From assembly GCF_014490035.1 (NCBI RefSeq), contig NZ_CP061008.1:3782001-3846000 (forward strand): DNA of 64,000 bases, read 5' to 3'. The position numbers and the translations under genes are program-made. This document shows positions 16,074 through 24,866 of this stretch, in pieces (within the stretch, counting starts at the first letter, position 1; every line of letters begins with the position of its first letter). This DNA is from Achromobacter xylosoxidans. GTDB lineage: Bacteria > Pseudomonadota > Gammaproteobacteria > Burkholderiales > Burkholderiaceae_B. The notes below the pieces were generated by a model that saw nothing but the letters and a program-made list of their open reading frames with translations, was not told the DNA's origin and did no database searches.

Positions 16074-17567
16074 ATGAATACCTGTTCCCGGATCCTGCGC
16101 CCGCGCCCTTTGGCCGCGGCTGTCCTGATCGCCGCCTGTGCCAGCGCGGCGGCGCAGACCTATGAGCCGCCGCCGGCGCCCGCCGCGCCCGTCTATGACG
16201 ACGGCGATCCTGCCAACGCCAACCTGGCGCTGGTGGACCGCAGCCCCCAGCCGCCGCCGCCCCTGCCCGTCTATGTCCAGCCGCCGGCGCCCGCCGACGG
16301 CTATATGTGGGTGCCGGGCTACTGGAGCCTGAACCGCTACGGGTTTTTCTGGGTGCCCGGCGCATGGGTGCTCGCGCCCTATGCCGGCGCGCTCTGGACC
16401 CCCGGCTATTGGGGCTTCAGCAATGGCATCTACCTGTGGACCCCCGGCTATTGGGGCCCCCACGTGGGCTTCTATGGCGGGATCAACTACGGCTTCGGCT
16501 ACAACGGCCTGGGCTATGTAGGCGGCTACTGGAAGCGCGACCGCTTCTACTACAACCGTTCCGTCACGAACGTGAACGTCACGCGCGTGACCAATGTCTA
16601 TAACCACACCGTGGTCGTGAACAACGTGGACAACCGCCGCGTCAGCTACCACGGCGGCCCGTCGGGCATCCGGCGCGACGCGGACCCGCGCGAACTTGCC
16701 GCGCGCAAGGAACGCCATTCTCCGCAGACGGATATACAGCGCGGCTATGCGCGCGACGCCGGTAACAACCGGGCCCAGTTCTACGATCACAACAAGGGCC
16801 GGCCGCCCCAGGCCTACGTCGACCATCAATCCAATGGCCGGCCGCCCGAAGGCCAGCGTCCAGGCAATGGACGGGATGGACGCGACCGCGGCCCGGACAA
16901 CGACGGGCGCGATAACCGCGGCGGTGCTGACCGGAACAACGCGGACCGCGGCGACATGCAGCGCGGACGCGATATGTCTGCCGGGCAGACAGGCCGCCCT
17001 CAGCAAGCGCAGGGGCAACAGGCGCGCGAGCAACAGCAACGCGATCAGCAAGCCCAGCAACAGGCACGTCAGCAACAGCAGCGTGACCAGCAGGCTCAGC
17101 AGCAGGAGCGCCAGCAACAGCAACGCGACCAGCAGGCCCAGCAGCAAGCGCGCCAGCAACAGCAACGCGATCAGCAGGCCCAGCAGCAGGAGCGCCAGCA
17201 ACAGCAACGCGACCAACAGGCTCAGCAGCAAGCGCGTCAGCAGCAACAGCGTGACCAGCAGGCGCAGCAGCAAGCGCGTCAGCAGCAACAGCGTGACCAG
17301 CAGGCGCAGCAGCAAGCGCGTCAGCAACAGCAGCGCGACCAGCAGGCCCAGCAACAGGCGCGTCAGCAACAACAGCGCGACCAGCAGGCTCAGCAGCAGG
17401 CGCGTCAGCAACAGCAGCGCGACCAGCAGGCTCAGCAGCAAGCGCGTCAGCAGCAACAGCGCGACCAGCAGGCCCAGCAGCAAGCGCGTCAGCAACAGCA
17501 GCGCGATCAACCGCGCGGAGACGGCAATGGCAACGGGAATGGCCACGGCGGCTCCGGACGCGATTAG
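16074..17567 (+). CDS. YXWGXW-repeat secreted protein with a Gln/Arg tandem-repeat tail
   Basis: This 497-residue protein has three parts. First, a signal peptide (basic head, AAAVLIAACASAAAQ core, cleavage near residue 28). Second, residues about 84-150 carry four WxPGxW/YW repeats (WVPGYW, WVPGAW, WTPGYW twice), the YXWGXW motif found in proteobacterial envelope proteins of unknown role. Third, an Asn/Arg/Gly-rich linker leads to a Gln/Arg tail made of a 14-residue repeat. AAGGA precedes the ATG at 16074. The tail is strongly basic and polar and could bind polyanions or aggregate. Function is not known. Confidence 0.85.
   Translation: MNTCSRILRPRPLAAAVLIAACASAAAQTYEPPPAPAAPVYDDGDPANANLALVDRSPQPPPPLPVYVQPPAPADGYMWVPGYWSLNRYGFFWVPGAWVLAPYAGALWTPGYWGFSNGIYLWTPGYWGPHVGFYGGINYGFGYNGLGYVGGYWKRDRFYYNRSVTNVNVTRVTNVYNHTVVVNNVDNRRVSYHGGPSGIRRDADPRELAARKERHSPQTDIQRGYARDAGNNRAQFYDHNKGRPPQAYVDHQSNGRPPEGQRPGNGRDGRDRGPDNDGRDNRGGADRNNADRGDMQRGRDMSAGQTGRPQQAQGQQAREQQQRDQQAQQQARQQQQRDQQAQQQERQQQQRDQQAQQQARQQQQRDQQAQQQERQQQQRDQQAQQQARQQQQRDQQAQQQARQQQQRDQQAQQQARQQQQRDQQAQQQARQQQQRDQQAQQQARQQQQRDQQAQQQARQQQQRDQQAQQQARQQQQRDQPRGDGNGNGNGHGGSGRD
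17022..17510 (+). repeat. 42-bp in-frame tandem repeat array (14-residue unit)
   Basis: Eleven full and one partial copies of a 42-bp unit encode (A/E)RQQQQRDQQAQQQ. Most copies differ only by CAA/CAG and other synonymous changes, but the copies at 17235-17276 and 17277-17318 are identical, showing recent duplication. Since the unit length is a multiple of three, copy-number change keeps the frame. Confidence 0.95.
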
Positions 17568-17662
17568 GATGGGCGACGCCGCGCCGCTTGCTGGACCCCC
17601 GCTTCCCGCGCGGCTACAGTAGACCAGTTGCCGCGCGGCCCCTGAGACTCCTGGAGATTCCG

Positions 17663-18199
17663 ATGAAGCGCATTGCCCCCTGGTTACTCCTCTGCGGCCT
17701 GCTGGCCGGCCCGTCGGCCCAGGCCGCGCTGGACGTGGGCGCCCCCGCCCCGGATTTCAGCACCCAGGCCTCGCTGGGCGGCAAGGTCTACACGTTCTCG
17801 CTCGGCGAGGCCCTCAAGAAAGGGCCGGTGGTGCTGTACTTCTTCCCCGCCGCGTTCACCCAGGGCTGCACGATAGAGGCGCACAACTTCGCCGAAGCCA
17901 CCGACGAGTACAAGTCCCTGGGCGCCACCGTCATCGGCGTGTCGACCGACAATATCGACACCTTGAACAAGTTCTCGGTCAGCGAATGCCGCGGCAAGTT
18001 CGCGGTGGCGGCCGACGGCGATGGCAAGATCATGAAGGCCTACGACGCGGTTCACGACAAGCGCCCCGAGTACGCGCAGCGCATCTCTTACGTGATCTCG
18101 CCGCAGGGCAAGATCCTGTATGAATACACCGACATGAACCCCGATTCCCACGTGGCCAATACCATGCGCGCCTTGCGCGACTGGAAGGCCAAGCAGTAG
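17663..18199 (+). CDS. Exported peroxiredoxin (AhpC/TSA family, Bcp-like)
   Basis: The 178-residue protein begins with a Sec signal (MKRIAPWLLLCGLLAGPSAQA, cleavage about residue 21), so it should be periplasmic, unlike the usual cytoplasmic Bcp. The thioredoxin fold shows the peroxidatic Cys69 within FTQGCTIEAHNF and a second Cys109 in SVSECRGKF that could resolve the sulfenic acid. CTGGAG lies 7 bases before the ATG at 17663; an extension to 17588 lacks a ribosome-binding site. It would reduce peroxides in the periplasm using an unidentified thiol donor. It follows the repeat protein in the same direction with a 95-base gap. Confidence 0.9.
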   Translation: MKRIAPWLLLCGLLAGPSAQAALDVGAPAPDFSTQASLGGKVYTFSLGEALKKGPVVLYFFPAAFTQGCTIEAHNFAEATDEYKSLGATVIGVSTDNIDTLNKFSVSECRGKFAVAADGDGKIMKAYDAVHDKRPEYAQRISYVISPQGKILYEYTDMNPDSHVANTMRALRDWKAKQ

Positions 18200-18271
18200 G
18201 CATTGCCGTCCAGGTTCGGCGCCATCCAGGACGGACGCGCCGCAAGCGCCGACCGCATGGAGCTGAGGTGT

Positions 18272-21200
18272 TCATGGCTGCGGCGGCGGCACCAGGGCCG
18301 TACCCGAACTGAACGTGACGCGTATGGTCTTGCCCGCATCCGCCGCAATGGCCCTCGCGGTAAGCACGGCGGTACCTGGAGAGACTGGCGCGCGCAGTTC
18401 CATCGTGGCAACGCCATAGTCGTCGGTGCTGCTGGTAGCCGAGAGCAGCGCCCCGAGGTTGGTCCGCCAGTTGACCGTGACGCCCGCGACCTCCAGATTG
18501 CCGTTGGCATCCTTGACGGTCGCCTTGAGGATCAGCTTCTCCTGGCCGTCGGCCCGAGCGGAGGTCTTGCTGCTGGCCAGGGAGGCGACGCGGGCGGTGA
18601 TGGGATCCGCGGTCAAGGCCACGCGGAAGGTCCGGCCCGAATCGTCTGCACCCGTCTTGGCCGTCACCGTGGCGTACCCCGCAAGCTTTCCCGCCGTCAG
18701 CACGACAGTGGCCTCGCCCTGCGCGTTGGTTCTGGTGGATGACGCTTCCAGCGTGCCGAGATCGGTGCTCCAGTTGACCACATGACCTGCGCCTCCTGAA
18801 CGGCCGTTACCGTCCAGCACCACCGCCGTGAAGACCACGGTGTCGCGAGCATTGGCTACGATGCTGGTCTTGCTGGCCGAGGCGCTGCCAACGCGGGTGC
18901 TGGGCGTAGCGGGCGCAAAGGTCACGCTGGCTACCCTGCCCGCGTCCCGCCCCGAGGCCGCGGCGGTGACATTTACGTTGCCGGCAGCCTTCGGCGCGGT
19001 CAGTACCATCGTGGCCTTGCCGCTGGCGTCGGGCCTGCTGACAGCATCGGCCAGCGTGCCGCCGGACGCGGTCCAGTTGACAACCATGTCGCCACCCATT
19101 GCATAGCCGTTGCTGTTCCACCCAATCATCGGATTGCCGTATGCGTCCTGTACCGTGGCGGTAAAGCTCACCGTATCGGCGCCGTCGGCAACGCCGTTGG
19201 TCTTGCTTTGGGTGAGCGCGACCACGCGGGCGCTGGTGGGGTCGGCCTCGAAGAAGACGAGCGAGGTCCTGCCCGGATCCGCCGTTCCTACCCGGGCCCT
19301 CGTCAAAACCCGAGCGGCGACCGTCGACACCAGCTTGACCTGGGCCTCGCCCTGGGCGTCGGTGACGCTCGTAGCACTATCCAGGCTGCCTATGCTGGCG
19401 GCCCAGTCGACGGTGGCCCCCGCCACGCGATTGCCCCTGGCGTCCTTCACATAGGCCCAGAGGAAGACAGTGTCTGTACCGTTGGCCCGTACCGTCGTCC
19501 TACCGCTACTAATTGCCAAACTCACCACGCGCGCGCTGTAGGCATCGGCCACAAAGGCTATCGTGGCGGTCTGGCCCGCGTCGCCGCCCGCGGCCCGGGC
19601 GTTGACGCTCGCAGTGCCCACAGCGGTCGGCGCGGTCAATACAACCGAGGCTTGGCTATGGGCGTCGGTCTTGCTGACCGTCGCAGCCAGCTTGCCCAGG
19701 CTGGCCCCCCAGTTGACCGCGACGCCCGCCCCCACCGGATTGCCTTTGGCGTCCGCAACCGTGGCCGTGAAGGTCACGGTATCCATGCCATCGGCCAAGC
19801 CGCTCGTCTTGCTCGCCGCGACTGTCGCCACGCGGGCGGTCGACGCGTCGGCCATGAAGGTGACGGACACAACCTGCCCCGCATCGCCGCCCGCGGCCTT
19901 GGCGGTAACCGTCGCGACGCCCGTGGAAGTCGGCGCAATCAGAACGGCCGTGGTTTCGCTCTTGCTATCGGTCGTGGTGGCCGTCTGGAGCTGGCCCAGA
20001 CTTGTACTCCAGTTGACGGTCACACCTGCGCCGACCCGATTGCCTTGCCTGTCGACGACGACGGCCCGGAGGGTCACGGTGTCGGCGCCGTTGGCCACCG
20101 CGTCGGTCTTGCCCGCGGCCAGCTCGATGACGTGGGCGCTGGAGGCGTCAGCGATGAAATCGATGGCGGCGGTCTTGCCCGGATCTCCGCCGGCGCTCTT
20201 CGCCTGGCGGGCCGGCGCGCACTTGGCGGTGACAGTCGCCGCGCCGGTCGCGGTAGGCGCGGTCAGGACGACAGTGGCCTGACTGCTGGCATTGGTGATA
20301 CTGGAAGCGCCTATCGTGCCCCGATCGGCGCTCCAATTGACCACGATGCCCGCCCCCACCGGATTGCCGCGGCCATCATCGATCGTGGCCGTGAGCGTGA
20401 CGGTGTCGGTGCCATTGGCCAGGCCGGTGATCTTGCTTGGGCTGAGTGCGGCCACGCGGGCCCTCAGTTCGTCCGCCGCGAACACGGCCGAGGCGGTCTT
20501 GCCGGCATCGCCAGCCGCCGCCCGGGCAGTGACGGTCGCCGTGCCGGGAACGATAGGCGCGATCAGCAAGGCCGAAGCCTGGCCGCTGGCATTGGTGACG
20601 CTGGTAACGGCGAGCGTCCCCAGGCTGGCGCTCCAGTTGACGGTGACGCCCGCCCCCACCGGATTGCCGCGGCCATCTTCGACCATGGCGGTGAAAACCA
20701 CGGCATCCGCGCCATTGGCCGTGCCTCTGGCCTGGCTGGGCGTGAGCTGGACAACGCGCGCGGTCGCGGCGTCCGCGATGAAGGCAACCGCGGCGGTCTT
20801 GCCCGGGTCGCCGCTTGCGGCGCGGGCAGTGATCGTCGCCGCGCCAGCCGCGGTCGGCGCGGTCAGCACGACTGTGGCCTGGCTGCTCGCGTCGGTGTTG
20901 CTGGAAGCGGCGCCCAACATGCCCAGGCTGGCGCTCCAGTTGACGGCGATGCCCGCCCCTGCCGGATTGCCGCGGCCATCCGCCACGGTGGCGGTAAAGG
21001 TCACCGTGTCCAGACCGTCGGCCAAGGCGGTAGTCTTGCTTGGCGTGAGCCGCAGCACCTGGGCCTCGGATGCATCGAGCAGGAAGGCAACGGACCCCGT
21101 CTTTCCCGGATCCTGGGGGCCGGCCTTGGCGGTGATGGCCGCAACGCCTGGAACGGTGGCGGACAGCAGTTCCACCACGGCGATGCCGTTCGCGTCGGTA

Positions 21201-23065
21201 TTGCTGCTGTTGCTGGAAAGCCGCCCGCCGGTGGCAGTCCAGCTCACCGCCACGCCCGCGCCTACCGCATTGCCCTTGCCGTCCTTGACCGTCGCCTTCA
21301 GTACCGTCTTGTCCCTGCCGTTTGCAAGAATGGACGCGGGCTCCGCAACGAGCTGCGCCACGCTGGCCGCGCTCGGCGCTTCAAGGAACTCCGCCTCGCT
21401 CCTGCCCTTGAACCCGTGCTCTTCCATCGCCTCGACCCCGATCATGCCCGCGGCAGTGCTGCTGACCAGGGCATACGCCATGCCATCGGCGTCGGTGCGG
21501 TCCGAGGACTCCTGGATCGTGCCTGGTCCCTGCACAGCCCATGTGACGATGCGCCCCGCCATGGGTTCGGCCTGAATGCCGCGAACCTGGGCCGTGAACC
21601 TGACGCTGTCGACGCCGTCCGCCATGGCGGCGGCCTTGGAGCGGACCACGCTGACGCTGAGCGGATTGACGCTGACATTCATGATGTTGGAACGGATCCT
21701 GCGGCCATGCGCATCGGTGGCGGACGCCATCAGCTGATAGCTGTTGACGCCGCCGCTGCGGTAGTCCGGCAGCGTCAGCGATGCGGATGCGCCGCCGCTG
21801 TATGGCATCGCAAACGGCGCCGCGGAACCGGACCATTCGATCCTGGGCGCGGCATCCGCGCCCGCCAGCGTTACCGGGAAACTGACGACCGTCTGCGGAT
21901 ACCCGGAAGCGGCCGCCGGCAACTGTATCGTCATGGGATCGTTCTTCTTGTATTCCAGGACGATTTCGTTGTTGCGTTCCACCAGATCCATGCGCATGCC
22001 GGCGAGCTTGCGGCTGCGCGCGACTTCGCCCGGCTGCAACTGCTTGGCCAATGGCACGCCGAGCGCGTACTTCAGGCCCAGCTTGAAGCTGGTGTCGGAC
22101 TGCCCGCCCTGCCCCATGCGATGGTCCAGGCCCAGCGTGACCAGCGGCGCCGGCGTATAGGAAACGCCCAGGGTCCAGGCGCTGGGGTTGCGTTGCCGGT
22201 TGCTGGCGCCGAACAGCCCGACCTCTTCGCCGTAGTACTTCTCGAACATCAGCTTGCCGCCCAGCTGCGGATACTGCGGCAGATAGCCTTCGGTCCGGAT
22301 ATCCCAGCCGCTGGCCGGACGTTCCTGATAGTCCCGCGCGTCGGGCGAACGCTTCCAGTCGCTCAGCCGGAAGTAGCCGTTCATGCTGAGCTTCAGATAG
22401 TCCGCCCACCATTCGCCGCCCAGACCCAGCCGCCGGTGGCCGCGCGACACGTCCTGGTCCAGGAAGGCGTTGCCGCCGACCATGTAGCCGTCGCCGAAAT
22501 GGCGGTAGCCCAGCCCGAGGTTGACCGTGGTCCGGTAGGACTCTTGCAGCAGGTTGGTCCGCCGCGCGCCGAACTGGGAAAAAATCAGACCCGTCCCAGA
22601 ATCGTGGAGCGGGAACAGCATGTCGAGGCCTGCGCCGTGGAAGTTGCCCAACAGGTCCAGCCTGGCGGTGCCGAACTGGCCCAGCCAGCTTTCCGCAGCC
22701 TGCTTGGCGACGCCGACGGCCTTGCCGCTGGCCGTCGACCTGGCGTCCGCGCTTGCCATTTGATTGGGATTGGCGGGCAAGGGGCGCCCTTCCAGATCGG
22801 GCGCGGGCTCCATGCCTGCGGGGATCGGCGCGTTCGCTGCGGCCGCGCCTGGATCCTTCGCCCGATCTCCGTCCTGAACTGCAACGCTGGCGGATGCGGC
22901 GCGGCCTTCGGCGCCGGGGAACGGCTGGCGTTGTTCGCCGGCCAGCGGCGCGGTGCACCCCTGGAACAGCAGCAAACCGGAAAGCGCCGTGCAGAGCGCC
23001 TTTCTGACTTGGCGCGCAGCCGCTCTGCACCAAGCGTGTGCCTTGGATGGCTTCAGCATCGTCAT
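18272..23065 (-). CDS. Inverse autotransporter (invasin/intimin class) with about eleven Ig-like domains
   Basis: This protein of about 1,597 residues is a type Ve secreted adhesin. An N-terminal export signal is followed by a linker of about 60 residues and the inverse-autotransporter beta-barrel, recognisable by GLDMLFPLHDSGTGLIFSQ, LGYRHFGDGYMVGGNAFLDQD and GGEWWADYLKLSMNGYFRLSDW. The passenger is C-terminal: one divergent and ten clear bacterial Ig-like (Big_1) repeats of about 100 residues with the signature KTxxxADGxDTVTFTATVxDxxGNPVGAGVxVNWS. It ends in PPPQP with no lectin cap and no LysM domain. The signal contains a Cys in LLLFQGC that only weakly resembles a lipobox. The ATG at 23065 is preceded by AAGG; 23059 is an alternative. 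Expected role: adhesion or cell-cell contact. Confidence 0.92.
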   Translation of the reverse strand: MTMLKPSKAHAWCRAAARQVRKALCTALSGLLLFQGCTAPLAGEQRQPFPGAEGRAASASVAVQDGDRAKDPGAAAANAPIPAGMEPAPDLEGRPLPANPNQMASADARSTASGKAVGVAKQAAESWLGQFGTARLDLLGNFHGAGLDMLFPLHDSGTGLIFSQFGARRTNLLQESYRTTVNLGLGYRHFGDGYMVGGNAFLDQDVSRGHRRLGLGGEWWADYLKLSMNGYFRLSDWKRSPDARDYQERPASGWDIRTEGYLPQYPQLGGKLMFEKYYGEEVGLFGASNRQRNPSAWTLGVSYTPAPLVTLGLDHRMGQGGQSDTSFKLGLKYALGVPLAKQLQPGEVARSRKLAGMRMDLVERNNEIVLEYKKNDPMTIQLPAAASGYPQTVVSFPVTLAGADAAPRIEWSGSAAPFAMPYSGGASASLTLPDYRSGGVNSYQLMASATDAHGRRIRSNIMNVSVNPLSVSVVRSKAAAMADGVDSVRFTAQVRGIQAEPMAGRIVTWAVQGPGTIQESSDRTDADGMAYALVSSTAAGMIGVEAMEEHGFKGRSEAEFLEAPSAASVAQLVAEPASILANGRDKTVLKATVKDGKGNAVGAGVAVSWTATGGRLSSNSSNTDANGIAVVELLSATVPGVAAITAKAGPQDPGKTGSVAFLLDASEAQVLRLTPSKTTALADGLDTVTFTATVADGRGNPAGAGIAVNWSASLGMLGAASSNTDASSQATVVLTAPTAAGAATITARAASGDPGKTAAVAFIADAATARVVQLTPSQARGTANGADAVVFTAMVEDGRGNPVGAGVTVNWSASLGTLAVTSVTNASGQASALLIAPIVPGTATVTARAAAGDAGKTASAVFAADELRARVAALSPSKITGLANGTDTVTLTATIDDGRGNPVGAGIVVNWSADRGTIGASSITNASSQATVVLTAPTATGAATVTAKCAPARQAKSAGGDPGKTAAIDFIADASSAHVIELAAGKTDAVANGADTVTLRAVVVDRQGNRVGAGVTVNWSTSLGQLQTATTTDSKSETTAVLIAPTSTGVATVTAKAAGGDAGQVVSVTFMADASTARVATVAASKTSGLADGMDTVTFTATVADAKGNPVGAGVAVNWGASLGKLAATVSKTDAHSQASVVLTAPTAVGTASVNARAAGGDAGQTATIAFVADAYSARVVSLAISSGRTTVRANGTDTVFLWAYVKDARGNRVAGATVDWAASIGSLDSATSVTDAQGEAQVKLVSTVAARVLTRARVGTADPGRTSLVFFEADPTSARVVALTQSKTNGVADGADTVSFTATVQDAYGNPMIGWNSNGYAMGGDMVVNWTASGGTLADAVSRPDASGKATMVLTAPKAAGNVNVTAAASGRDAGRVASVTFAPATPSTRVGSASASKTSIVANARDTVVFTAVVLDGNGRSGGAGHVVNWSTDLGTLEASSTRTNAQGEATVVLTAGKLAGYATVTAKTGADDSGRTFRVALTADPITARVASLASSKTSARADGQEKLILKATVKDANGNLEVAGVTVNWRTNLGALLSATSSTDDYGVATMELRAPVSPGTAVLTARAIAADAGKTIRVTFSSGTALVPPPQP

Positions 23066-23166
23066 GACCTTGTCTGATAGGAATCCCGCGGGCGGGCAAT
23101 GCGCCAACCAGGCAGAGCCGCCAAACTACTGAAGTGCGGCATTGGCGGATTCGTTCTGAGTCATAT

Positions 23167-23183
23167 GCAGGACGAAGTCCTGC
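23167..23183 (-). promoter_or_regulatory. Perfect hairpin in the invasin mRNA leader
   Basis: GCAGGAC and GTCCTGC pair perfectly over a 3-base loop, about 100 bases before the invasin start codon. There is no following T run, so it is more likely a stability or regulatory structure than a terminator. Confidence 0.4.
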
Positions 23184-23251
23184 CAGCGCTCAAAGCAATC
23201 ACGCCCCGGGATTCTTGTTACTTAATAATGACAAAATATGACGACATGCTA

Positions 23252-23280
23252 TTTATATAACTGTTGATATCAATATGTAA
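23252..23280 (-). promoter_or_regulatory. Candidate sigma-70 promoter for the invasin gene
   Basis: On the minus strand TTACAT (23280-23275) and TATAAA (23257-23252) are 17 bases apart. The spacer contains the perfect palindrome TTGATATCAA (23264-23273), a possible operator. Transcription would begin near 23245, giving a leader of about 180 bases. Confidence 0.5.
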
Positions 23281-23303
23281 TTTCTTTATTCCATAACAGA
23301 AAA

Positions 23304-23333
23304 CCCGATGACTGCGCGCATGGCAGCATCGGG
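23304..23333 (-). terminator. Rho-independent terminator of the CoA-transferase gene
   Basis: On the minus strand CCCGATGCTGC pairs with GCAGTCATCGGG (one bulged base) and is followed by TTTTCTGTT. It insulates the invasin promoter from read-through. Confidence 0.65.
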
Positions 23334-23408
23334 CGGACTCGTGTTGCAGAGTGATGGGGACGGCTCAGCCAAGGCTGAGCACGGGGTGCGCAGGCTGAGC
23401 CGGCCTTC

Positions 23409-24866
23409 CTAGTTGAACGGCCAGACCGGCGGATGCGTGCCGGGCGGGCTGGACGGACGCGTCCAACGGGCCGGCGTATCGGAGAACTGCGCGGCGTGGC
23501 GCAGCGCCACCAGCTCGCCAAAGCCAGAGGGCTCGGTTTCCAGCAGGCCCTCGAAACCTGGCATCGGACAGGCCAAGCCGCCCTCGACGCGGCCCAGGCC
23601 GCGCAGCCAATGCGCGGTCTGCGCCAGCGACACGCGCACATGCCAGCTGCCGCCTTCGGTCGCTTGGCGCGCCAGCGCGGCTTGCGCGCCGAACGCCATC
23701 AGGTAGCCCGAGGCATGATCCAGGATCTGCATGGGCATGGGCTTGGGCGCGTCCTGGCCCGCGGCCTGCGCCTCCGCGTGGTTGAAGCCCGTGGCGGTCT
23801 GCACCAGGGAATCGAAGCCGCGGCGGCCAGCCCATGGGCCCTTGTCGCCATAGGCGGTCAAGGACACGTAGACAATGCCCGGACGCAGGCGCGCCGCGTC
23901 CTGCGGGCCGAAGCCCAGCGCGGCCAGGCCGCCAGGGCGGTAGCCCTGCACGAACACGTGCGCGCTGCGCAACAGGTTGCCCAGCGCGATGCGGCCGTCG
24001 GCCGTATCCAGATCGGCCAGCACCGACAACTTGCCGCGGCTGGTGTCGATGATGTTGTCGATGTTGGGCAGATGCGGGGAGTTGAGCAGCATCACGTCGG
24101 CGCCGTACGCCGCCAGCGCCCGTCCGCAGACCGGTCCGGCGATGATGCGGGTCAGGTCCAGCACGCGGATATCCTTGAGCGGCCGGGCGCCGTTGCCGTA
24201 CTTGGGCCAGGGCCGTGGATCGGCTTCGCCGATGCGCTCGATGGTCAGCAGAGGCTGGGCGGCCACCGCCAGGGCTTGGGGATGGCGGTCCCATTCGTCG
24301 AAGCTGCGCATGGCGGCCACGGGCAGCCCCGCGTCGGCGGCCACCTGTTCGAAGTCCAAGGCCTTCCAGCGGCTCAAGGCGCGCTCGACCATGGCGCGGG
24401 TGGTGTCTTCGCCAGCCGGACAGCCCAGCAGCGCCAGCGCGCCATCGCGATGATGGGCGAAATTGGCGTGGATGCGGACCCAGCCCCCGTCTCCGCAGCG
24501 ATACAGCCCGGTGATGGGGTCCCAGGGATTGGGCGTGATGCCGTTGATCGTGTAGTGGCTGCGGCATTCCTGCGCCGCGTGCAGCATGTCGACGGCGACC
24601 TGCTGCCTGGCGCCGCCGCGCAAATTCCAGATTTCCGCCGCGGCCAGCGCGGCCGCGGCCAGGCTGGTCTGCGCCGCGGCGCCGACGGCGAAGGACGATG
24701 GGACTACCGGATCGGCGCCAGTCAACACCACGTGCTCCAGCGATTCGTCGGGCAGATCCACCGAGCGCCAGAGCTTTTGCAAGACGTCGCGGGACGCGTT
24801 GCCTGCGGGTGTGCGGCCCCTCAGAAAAGACGGGCGTAGGTCCATCAGATTTCCCATAGCGTTCAT
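23409..24866 (-). CDS. Double-length CaiB/BaiF (family III) CoA-transferase homologue
   Basis: The 485-residue protein consists of two CaiB-like segments. The C-terminal part (from about residue 190, PLKDIRVLDLTRIIAGPVCGRALAAYGADV) holds the standard N-terminal Rossmann motifs and the presumed nucleophile Asp383 in ILDHASGYLMAFG. The N-terminal part (residues about 55-185) resembles the middle and C-terminal region of another CaiB copy but has no Asp at the matching site (AVGAAAQTSL). Family members move CoA between carboxylic acids or racemise acyl-CoAs. The gene stands alone on its strand with its own terminator, so the pathway is unknown. The start at 24866 could also be one of two nearby internal Met codons. 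Confidence 0.8.
   Translation of the reverse strand: MNAMGNLMDLRPSFLRGRTPAGNASRDVLQKLWRSVDLPDESLEHVVLTGADPVVPSSFAVGAAAQTSLAAAALAAAEIWNLRGGARQQVAVDMLHAAQECRSHYTINGITPNPWDPITGLYRCGDGGWVRIHANFAHHRDGALALLGCPAGEDTTRAMVERALSRWKALDFEQVAADAGLPVAAMRSFDEWDRHPQALAVAAQPLLTIERIGEADPRPWPKYGNGARPLKDIRVLDLTRIIAGPVCGRALAAYGADVMLLNSPHLPNIDNIIDTSRGKLSVLADLDTADGRIALGNLLRSAHVFVQGYRPGGLAALGFGPQDAARLRPGIVYVSLTAYGDKGPWAGRRGFDSLVQTATGFNHAEAQAAGQDAPKPMPMQILDHASGYLMAFGAQAALARQATEGGSWHVRVSLAQTAHWLRGLGRVEGGLACPMPGFEGLLETEPSGFGELVALRHAAQFSDTPARWTRPSSPPGTHPPVWPFN

Larger units (their letters stand above)
23066..23408. other. Long A/T-rich intergenic region upstream of the invasin gene
   Basis: No credible gene is seen in this 343-base stretch. 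Its right part (about 23210-23300) is the most A/T-rich stretch noted in the window. It contains a candidate invasin promoter, a GCAGGAC hairpin in the predicted leader, and the terminator of the CoA-transferase gene. Confidence 0.8.

Noticed and set aside
17022..17510. CRISPR array
   Set aside because: The repeat is contiguous, in frame, without unique spacers, and lies inside a coding sequence.
15759..17546. Long antisense open frame (595 codons) with a Leu-rich repeat that looks like a membrane protein
   Set aside because: It is the complement of the Gln/Arg repeat array; CAG/CAA and GCG repeats read as CTG/TTG on the other strand. No ribosome-binding site or domain supports it.
22930..23065. 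Invasin as a lipoprotein
   Set aside because: The Cys in LLLFQGC is not preceded by Leu at the -3 position, and inverse autotransporters normally use a plain signal peptide; left as a weak note only.
19208..23077. Very long plus-strand frame (1289 codons) opposite the invasin gene
   Set aside because: Composition is Arg/Gly/His/Ala-rich with no domain, typical of antisense frames in high-GC genes; the minus-strand gene has clear barrel and Ig domains.
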